Positions 5,257-9,780 of a DNA stretch of 9,780 nt are shown one piece after another. The stretch lies in contig JAFGNY010000003.1 of the NCBI GenBank assembly GCA_016926765.1, positions 1 through 9,780 on the forward strand, written 5' to 3'. The notes below the pieces were generated by a model that did no database searches, had not been told where the DNA came from, and saw only the letters and a list, made by a program, of their open reading frames with translations. Made by a program: the position numbers and the translations under genes. The stretch comes from Bacteroidales bacterium. Lineage in GTDB: Bacteria; Bacteroidota; Bacteroidia; Bacteroidales; FEN-979. How positions within the stretch are numbered: the stretch's first letter is position 1; each line of letters opens with the position of its first letter.

Positions 5257-5724
5257 ATGAGAAAATCAAAACCAAAGAAACGCCCGCTGATCCCCGATCC
5301 AAGGTTCAAAGATACGCTGGTCACCAAGTTTGTGAACAACATCATGCTTCAGGGGAAAAAGAATACAGCCTACAGTATTTTTTATGAGGCGATGGATATC
5401 GTGAGCGAAAAAACAGGTGAAGATGGGCTGGAAGTCTTCAAGAAAGCACTGGCGAATGTTACTCCTGCGGTTGAAGTCCGTAGCCGTAGGATTGGCGGCG
5501 CAACCTTTCAGATCCCTTCCGAAATCCGTCCGGGTCGCAAGATGTCTATCGGCATGAAAGCGCTGGTGAACTTCTCCCGCAAGCGGCATGAGAAGACGAT
5601 GGGACAAAAACTGGCTGCCGAGATCATGGCAGCGTACAAAGAAGAAGGGAATGCCTTCAAACGAAAGGAAGATACACACCGGATGGCTGAAGCAAACAAA
5701 GCTTTCTCCCATTTCAGATTTTAA
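5257..5724 (+). CDS. rpsG: 30S ribosomal protein S7
   Basis: 155 residues, full length. S7 nucleates assembly of the 30S head by binding the 3' major domain of 16S rRNA and lines the E site. The N-terminus MRKSKPKKRPLIPDPRF, the core VTPAVEVRSRRIGGATFQIP (about 69-88) and the C-terminus KRKEDTHRMAEANKAFSHFRF are S7 signatures in their Bacteroidota form. The segment EIRPGRKMSIGMKALVNFSRKR is somewhat divergent from the commoner form but keeps the basic RNA-binding character. Only three bases separate its stop from the fusA start, implying translational coupling. Confidence 0.98.
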   Translation: MRKSKPKKRPLIPDPRFKDTLVTKFVNNIMLQGKKNTAYSIFYEAMDIVSEKTGEDGLEVFKKALANVTPAVEVRSRRIGGATFQIPSEIRPGRKMSIGMKALVNFSRKRHEKTMGQKLAAEIMAAYKEEGNAFKRKEDTHRMAEANKAFSHFRF

Positions 5725-5727
5725 TCA

Positions 5728-7836
5728 ATGCCCGGTAAGATAGAAAATATACGCAATATAGGCATCATGGCCCATATCGACGCGGGGAAAACCACGACGA
5801 CCGAGCGTATATTGTATTATACCGGGATCAATTATAAACTTGGAGAGGTACACGATGGTACAGCCACCATGGATTGGATGATCCAGGAACAGGAGCGTGG
5901 CATTACCATCACCTCAGCCGCAACGACAGTTTACTGGAACTACAATGATGAGAAATACAGGATCAACATCATTGATACCCCGGGACATGTCGATTTTACT
6001 GTTGAAGTTGAGCGTTCACTCCGGGTCCTGGATGGCGCGATTGCCATCTTTTGTGCCGTGGGTGGCGTTGAACCCCAATCAGAGACTGTCTGGAAACAGG
6101 CAGACCGCTATCATGTCCCACGCATCTGTTATGTCAACAAGATGGACCGGGTTGGCGCTGACTTCTTCCAGGTTGTCAGACAGATCAAAGAAAAACTGGG
6201 AGCAAAACCGGTTCCAATCCAAATCCCTATCGGGGAAGAGGAGGAGTTCAGTGGCATCGTGGATCTGATCAGCGGCAAGGCCTTCTCCTGGGATGAGGAA
6301 TCTTATGGCATGACGTTCAATGAGATCCCTGTCCCCGATCACATGACTGAACTGGTTCAGGAACACAGGTTGCATCTCCTGGAAGGAACTGCTGAAGAGA
6401 GCGATGAAATGCTGGCCAGGTTCATCAACGACCCCAACAGCATTACAGAAGAAGATATTATTTCGAACTTGCGAAAAGCTACGATCGAAAACCGTATAAC
6501 CCCGGTACTTTGCGGCGCCTCTTTTAAGAATAAGGGAGTTCAGCTCCTGATCAACAATATCATTCGTTTCCTTCCATCGCCCTATGATATGCCTGCTGTT
6601 CAAGGGATCAACCCTTTTACCGGCAAAGAGGAGGAACGGCATCCTGACCCATCCGAACCATTTACTGCCCTGGCTTTTAAAATTGCGACCGATCCCTTTG
6701 TTGGCAGAATTACCTTCTTCAGGGTCTATTCGGGAAAACTCGAAGCAGGACAACAGGTACTCAACACAACGTCAGATAAGAAGGAGCGCGTAATGCGCCT
6801 GATTCTGATGCATGCCAACAAACAAAATCCCATTAAACTGATTGAAGCCGGAGAGATTGGCGTGGCAGTGGGGTTGAAATATGTTAGTACAGGAGATACA
6901 CTCTGTGATGTGAAACATCCCCTTGTTTTGGAAACGATGTCATTCCCCGAGCCCGTGATCAACATGGCCGTGGAGCCCAAAACCCAGGAAGATGTGGATA
7001 AGCTCAGCCTGGCTTTTGCCAAGATGGCTGAAGAGGATCCTACCTTCAAGGTCCGGGTGGATGAAGAGACAGGGCAAACCCTGATCAGCGGAATGGGTGA
7101 GCTGCACCTCGATATCATCTGTGACCGGCTGAGACGTGAATTCAACATTGATTGTAATCGTGGTACACCACAGGTAGCTTACAAAGAAGCTATCCTCACT
7201 CCGGTTGAACACCGTGAGATCTATAAGAAACAAACCGGAGGCAGAGGTCGTTTTGCCGATCTCCTGATTGAAATTTCTCCTGCTGAACGGGAATCCAAGG
7301 GGTTACATTTTATCAATGAGATCAAAGGGGGGGCTATTCCAAAGGAATTTATCCCCGATATTGAAAAAGGCCTGAAATCCGCTATGATGAACGGACCACT
7401 GGTAGGGTTTCCTATGGAGAGTATCACGGTCAGGCTCATCGATGGTTCATTCCATGCGGTGGATTCAGATCATCTCTCATTTGAAGTAGCTGCCAACATG
7501 GCTTTCCGTGCCGCAAGTAAAAAAGCAAAGATCGTACTGCTGGAACCGATCATGCGGTTCGAAGTGATCACACCCAGCGAATATGTAGGGGAGGTAACCA
7601 GTGATCTGACCAAACGGAGAGGACATGTGGAAGAAATTGATACCCGTTTGGGCAATCAGGTAATTCATGGAAAGGTCCCGTTAGCCGAAATGTTTGGCTA
7701 TGTGACTACTCTGAGGAGCCTCACTTCGGGAAGGGCGACCTCGATGCTGGAATTTTCACATTATCAGGCTACGCCCAAAGAAATCATGGATGATATCCTG
7801 TTTAAAATCAGAGGTTACGTCCCAATATATAATTAA
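5728..7836 (+). CDS. fusA: Elongation factor G
   Basis: 702 residues, normal length. EF-G is the GTPase that drives tRNA-mRNA translocation and, with ribosome recycling factor, splits post-termination ribosomes. All G motifs are intact: G1 AHIDAGKT (15-22), G2 RGITI (57-61), G3 DTPGH with catalytic His87 (83-87), G4 NKMD (137-140) and G5 GASFKN (263-268). Domain II contains FKIATDPFVGRITFFRVYSG, domain III ISGMGELHLDII, and domains IV-V the stretch from GGRGRFADL through SFHAVDSDHLSFEVA and AEMFGYVTTLRSLTSGR. Intact GTPase motifs and the position within the str operon argue for the housekeeping EF-G1 rather than the EF-G2 paralogue found elsewhere in many Bacteroidota genomes. No tuf gene follows; a hairpin-containing 49-bp gap leads to rpsJ. 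Confidence 0.98.
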   Translation: MPGKIENIRNIGIMAHIDAGKTTTTERILYYTGINYKLGEVHDGTATMDWMIQEQERGITITSAATTVYWNYNDEKYRINIIDTPGHVDFTVEVERSLRVLDGAIAIFCAVGGVEPQSETVWKQADRYHVPRICYVNKMDRVGADFFQVVRQIKEKLGAKPVPIQIPIGEEEEFSGIVDLISGKAFSWDEESYGMTFNEIPVPDHMTELVQEHRLHLLEGTAEESDEMLARFINDPNSITEEDIISNLRKATIENRITPVLCGASFKNKGVQLLINNIIRFLPSPYDMPAVQGINPFTGKEEERHPDPSEPFTALAFKIATDPFVGRITFFRVYSGKLEAGQQVLNTTSDKKERVMRLILMHANKQNPIKLIEAGEIGVAVGLKYVSTGDTLCDVKHPLVLETMSFPEPVINMAVEPKTQEDVDKLSLAFAKMAEEDPTFKVRVDEETGQTLISGMGELHLDIICDRLRREFNIDCNRGTPQVAYKEAILTPVEHREIYKKQTGGRGRFADLLIEISPAERESKGLHFINEIKGGAIPKEFIPDIEKGLKSAMMNGPLVGFPMESITVRLIDGSFHAVDSDHLSFEVAANMAFRAASKKAKIVLLEPIMRFEVITPSEYVGEVTSDLTKRRGHVEEIDTRLGNQVIHGKVPLAEMFGYVTTLRSLTSGRATSMLEFSHYQATPKEIMDDILFKIRGYVPIYN

Positions 7837-7846
7837 CAATCAGTAA

Positions 7847-7866
7847 AGGCGCACGATGTTGCGCCT
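7847..7866 (+). promoter_or_regulatory. Intercistronic hairpin between fusA and rpsJ
   Basis: AGGCGCA (7847-7853) pairs perfectly with TGCGCCT (7860-7866) around a 6-nt loop. No T-run follows, so read-through is expected. It lies 19 bp before the GTG start of rpsJ, and an in-frame upstream ATG (7856) falls inside the loop, where it is unlikely to initiate. It may be an mRNA-processing, stability or translational-control element at the junction of the str and S10 parts of the operon. Confidence 0.55.
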
Positions 7867-7885
7867 CACCTATAAACTAAAAAAC

Positions 7886-8191
7886 GTGAGCCAGAGAATC
7901 AGAATTAAGTTGAAGTCTTACGATTATAGCCTGGTGGACAAATCGGCCGAAAAGATTGTCAAGACCGTGAAGGCAACCGGGGCAGTGGTCAGTGGCCCTA
8001 TCCCGCTACCTACCGACAAGAAGATCTTCACTGTCCTTCGTTCGACTTTTGTCAACAAAAAATCCCGGGAACAGTTCCAGCTTTGTTCCTACAAAAGGCT
8101 GCTGGATATTTACAGTACAACATCCAAGACCATTGACGCCCTGATGAAACTTGAATTACCCAGTGGCGTGGAAGTGGAAATTAAGGTGTGA
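7886..8191 (+). CDS. rpsJ: 30S ribosomal protein S10 (GTG start)
   Basis: 101 residues from the GTG at 7886. S10 is a head protein of the 30S subunit and, with NusB, part of antitermination complexes. Starting at GTG gives (M)SQRIRIKLKSYDYSLVDKS, the standard S10 N-terminus and exact usual length. The in-frame ATG at 7856 would add MLRLTYKLKN, which has no counterpart in the family and begins within a hairpin loop. Signature segments are VSGPIPLPTDKKIFTVLRS and ALMKLELPSGVEVEIKV at the C-terminus. The A-rich run just before the GTG (AAACTAAAAAAC) is the usual initiation context in this SD-poor phylum. Automated annotation could call the start at 7856. Confidence 0.95.
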   Translation: MSQRIRIKLKSYDYSLVDKSAEKIVKTVKATGAVVSGPIPLPTDKKIFTVLRSTFVNKKSREQFQLCSYKRLLDIYSTTSKTIDALMKLELPSGVEVEIKV

Positions 8192-8218
8192 TCGTAAACG
8201 AATCAAAAACGAAGAAAA

Positions 8219-8848
8219 ATGTCTGGATTAATTGGGAAAAAAATCGGAATGACCAGTATTTATGACGCCGCCGGAAAAAATATTCCGTGTACGGTGATCC
8301 AGGCTGGTCCATGCATCGTCACACAGGTACGATCCAAAGAGAAAGATGGTTACGAAGCCATTCAACTGGCATATGATGAGAAGAAGGAGAAGCATACAAC
8401 CAAGGCTGAACGGGGCCACTTTGCCAAAGCCGGAGTCTCACCAAGGAAAATACTGGCCGAATTTTCACGTTTCGAAGCTGGTCACCAGAAAACATTTGGT
8501 GATGTGATCAGGGTCGACATCTTTGAAGAGGGAGAATATATTGATGTTGTTGGGGTGTCGAAAGGAAAAGGATTTCAGGGAGTGGTCAAACGTCACAATT
8601 TTGCCGGTGTTGGTGAAGCAACACACGGACAGCATAACCGCCTCAGGGCTCCCGGTTCTGTGGGCGCATCCTCCTGGCCTTCACGCGTTTTCAAAGGGAT
8701 CAGAATGGCTGGAAGAATGGGTGGCGACAGGGTAAAAGTAATCAACCTGCAGATTATTAAGATTATTCTTGAAAAGAACCTGGTACTGGTCAAAGGAGCA
8801 GTTCCGGGATCCAACGGATCATATGTAATTATTGAGAGATGGAAGTAG
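8219..8848 (+). CDS. rplC: 50S ribosomal protein L3
   Basis: 209 residues. L3 is a primary 23S rRNA-binding protein whose extended loop reaches the peptidyl transferase centre. The N-terminus MSGLIGKKIGMTSIYD, KGKGFQGVVKRHNF in the middle, and HGQHNRLRAPGSVGASSWP followed by SRVFKGIRMAGRMGGDRV identify it. Where E. coli has GSIGQNQTPG with the PrmB-methylated glutamine, this protein has GSVGASSWPS, so that target is absent; I believe this is usual for the phylum. An A-rich 27-bp gap separates it from rpsJ. Its last 10 bases overlap the start of rplD, so the two are probably translationally coupled. Confidence 0.98.
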   Translation: MSGLIGKKIGMTSIYDAAGKNIPCTVIQAGPCIVTQVRSKEKDGYEAIQLAYDEKKEKHTTKAERGHFAKAGVSPRKILAEFSRFEAGHQKTFGDVIRVDIFEEGEYIDVVGVSKGKGFQGVVKRHNFAGVGEATHGQHNRLRAPGSVGASSWPSRVFKGIRMAGRMGGDRVKVINLQIIKIILEKNLVLVKGAVPGSNGSYVIIERWK

Positions 8849-9468
8849 AAGTATATAACATAAAAGGCGGAAAGACCGATCGTAAGGTAAAACTGAACGA
8901 TGCCGTTTTCGGGATCGAACCCAACGACCATGCGATTTACCTCGACGTGAAACAGTACATGGCCAATCGCCGCCAGGGTACGCATGCTACCCTGGAGGTT
9001 TCAATGCTTTCAGGTAGTACACGGAAACTGCACCGGCAAAAAGGAACCGGCGGATCAAGGAAAGGAAGTATTAAAAGTCCGCTCTTCAGAGGAGGAGCGC
9101 GGGTATTTGGACCCCAGCCAAGAGACTATAACTTCAAACTCAACAAAAAGCTGAAGAAGCTTGCCCGTTTATCGGCCCTGAGTTATAAGGTGAAGGAGAA
9201 CGGATTTACCGTGATAGAGGATTTTACATTTGAGGCGCCAAAAACGAAAAACGTGATAGAGATGATCCGGAATTTCAATGCCGAAAATACCCGGCTCCTT
9301 CTAGTCACCAGCAGCACCGATCCCAACATCGTGCTTTCTGCCAGAAACCTTCAGAAGGTAAAGGTCATCAATGCTTCTGATCTCAATACCTATGAGATTC
9401 TCAACGCCAACAGAATGCTGGTAACAGAGAGTTCACTCAGGGAGATTGAAAATATAACCCAGAATTAA
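8839..9468 (+). CDS. rplD: 50S ribosomal protein L4
   Basis: 209 residues. L4 binds domain I of 23S rRNA and its loop narrows the peptide exit tunnel; in E. coli it also represses the S10 operon. The start MEVEVYNIKGGKTDRKVKLND and VFGIEPNDHAIYLDVKQY match Bacteroidota L4. The tunnel loop RKLHRQKGTGGSRKGSIKSP (about 62-81) keeps the KGTGG core associated with macrolide sensitivity. FRGGARVFGPQPRDYNFKLNKK follows. The ATG at 8839 overlaps the rplC stop by 10 bp and gives the usual N-terminus. I saw no E. coli-type L4-controlled leader upstream of rpsJ, although the hairpin at 7847-7866 lies in the corresponding place. Confidence 0.98.
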   Translation: MEVEVYNIKGGKTDRKVKLNDAVFGIEPNDHAIYLDVKQYMANRRQGTHATLEVSMLSGSTRKLHRQKGTGGSRKGSIKSPLFRGGARVFGPQPRDYNFKLNKKLKKLARLSALSYKVKENGFTVIEDFTFEAPKTKNVIEMIRNFNAENTRLLLVTSSTDPNIVLSARNLQKVKVINASDLNTYEILNANRMLVTESSLREIENITQN

Positions 9469-9486
9469 TCAGTTAATTCGCGAGCA

Positions 9487-9777
9487 ATGAGTATTATAAT
9501 TAAACCGATCATTACCGAGAAGATGACCCAGATGGGTGAACAACTGAACCGTTACAGTTTTGTTGTTGACCGGCAGGCCAATAAACTCCAGATCAAAAAA
9601 GCGATCAAGGAGTTGTATGATGTTGATGTTCTCGAGGTCAATACCATGATCTACTCCGGTAAAAACAAATCCCGATTTACCAAAGGTGGTGTAATTAAGG
9701 GGAGAACAGCAACATATAAAAAAGCCATCATTACATTGGCAAAAGGTGAAACGATTGACTTTTACAGCAATATTTAA
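9487..9777 (+). CDS. rplW: 50S ribosomal protein L23
   Basis: 96 residues, complete, with its stop three bases before the window edge. L23 lies at the tunnel exit and is the docking site for trigger factor and SRP. MSIIIKPIITEKMTQMGEQL is the standard N-terminus and NRYSFVVDRQANKLQIKKAIKELYDVDVLEVNT the core RNA-binding fold. The tail after KNKSRFTKGGVIKGRTATYKKAIITL is typical. An 18-bp gap separates it from rplD. By family order rplB (L2) should follow just outside the window. Confidence 0.97.
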   Translation: MSIIIKPIITEKMTQMGEQLNRYSFVVDRQANKLQIKKAIKELYDVDVLEVNTMIYSGKNKSRFTKGGVIKGRTATYKKAIITLAKGETIDFYSNI

Positions 9778-9780
9778 TTA

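Noticed and set aside
6079..6753. 224-codon minus-strand reading frame inside fusA
   Set aside because: It is a shadow of the EF-G gene; the product resembles nothing and there is no promoter or gene context.

Overview
The window looks like chromosomal DNA from a member of the Bacteroidota. Three things support this. Most intergenic regions carry the phylum's characteristic -7 promoter element (TAnnTTTG) and lack Shine-Dalgarno sequences. The first complete gene encodes a lipoprotein ending in an LruC domain, a family common in this phylum. The ribosomal proteins have Bacteroidota-like sequences and the order rpsL-rpsG-fusA-rpsJ-rplC-rplD-rplW. I cannot name a genus.

Layout. Positions 1-216 (minus strand) hold the first 72 codons of a UvrD/PcrA-type DNA helicase, whose short-leader promoter lies just upstream. 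Divergent from it, 512-2773 encodes a large secreted lipoprotein: a lipobox, a long beta-solenoid-like middle, an aspartate-rich calcium-loop segment and a C-terminal LruC domain. It is closed by a strong intrinsic terminator (2817-2850). A roughly 190-bp spacer with degenerate short repeats follows. Next are two divergent genes: a small exported protein with a TonB-C-like domain (3045-3557, minus) and a membrane-anchored TylF/MycF-like methyltransferase (3645-4397, plus). The methyltransferase stop codon lies inside a 7-bp tandem array, and an unrelated 8-bp array follows it.

The right half, from about 4500, is the translation operon. A near-perfect promoter (4507-4536) precedes roughly 130 nt with several complementary segments, some mutually exclusive or pseudoknot-forming. 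This is either a small RNA or a long ribosomal-protein leader, and it is the least explained part of the window. A second, closer promoter (4745-4774) precedes rpsL (S12), rpsG (S7), fusA (EF-G), rpsJ (S10, best started at a GTG), rplC (L3), rplD (L4) and rplW (L23). All lie on the plus strand with short gaps or a 10-bp overlap, and rplB probably follows just outside. Here the str and S10 operons are fused without a tuf gene between them, and rpoBC does not lie directly upstream. Two gaps in the operon (rpsL-rpsG and fusA-rpsJ) contain GC-rich hairpins without U-tracts, so they are more likely processing, stabilising or regulatory elements, or a REP-like palindrome, than terminators.

I found no definite mobile element, CRISPR array, tRNA or rRNA. 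The translation operon is ordinary. The points most worth a second look are the structured region upstream of rpsL, the paired microsatellites, the 21-bp perfect palindrome after rpsL, and the LruC lipoprotein.
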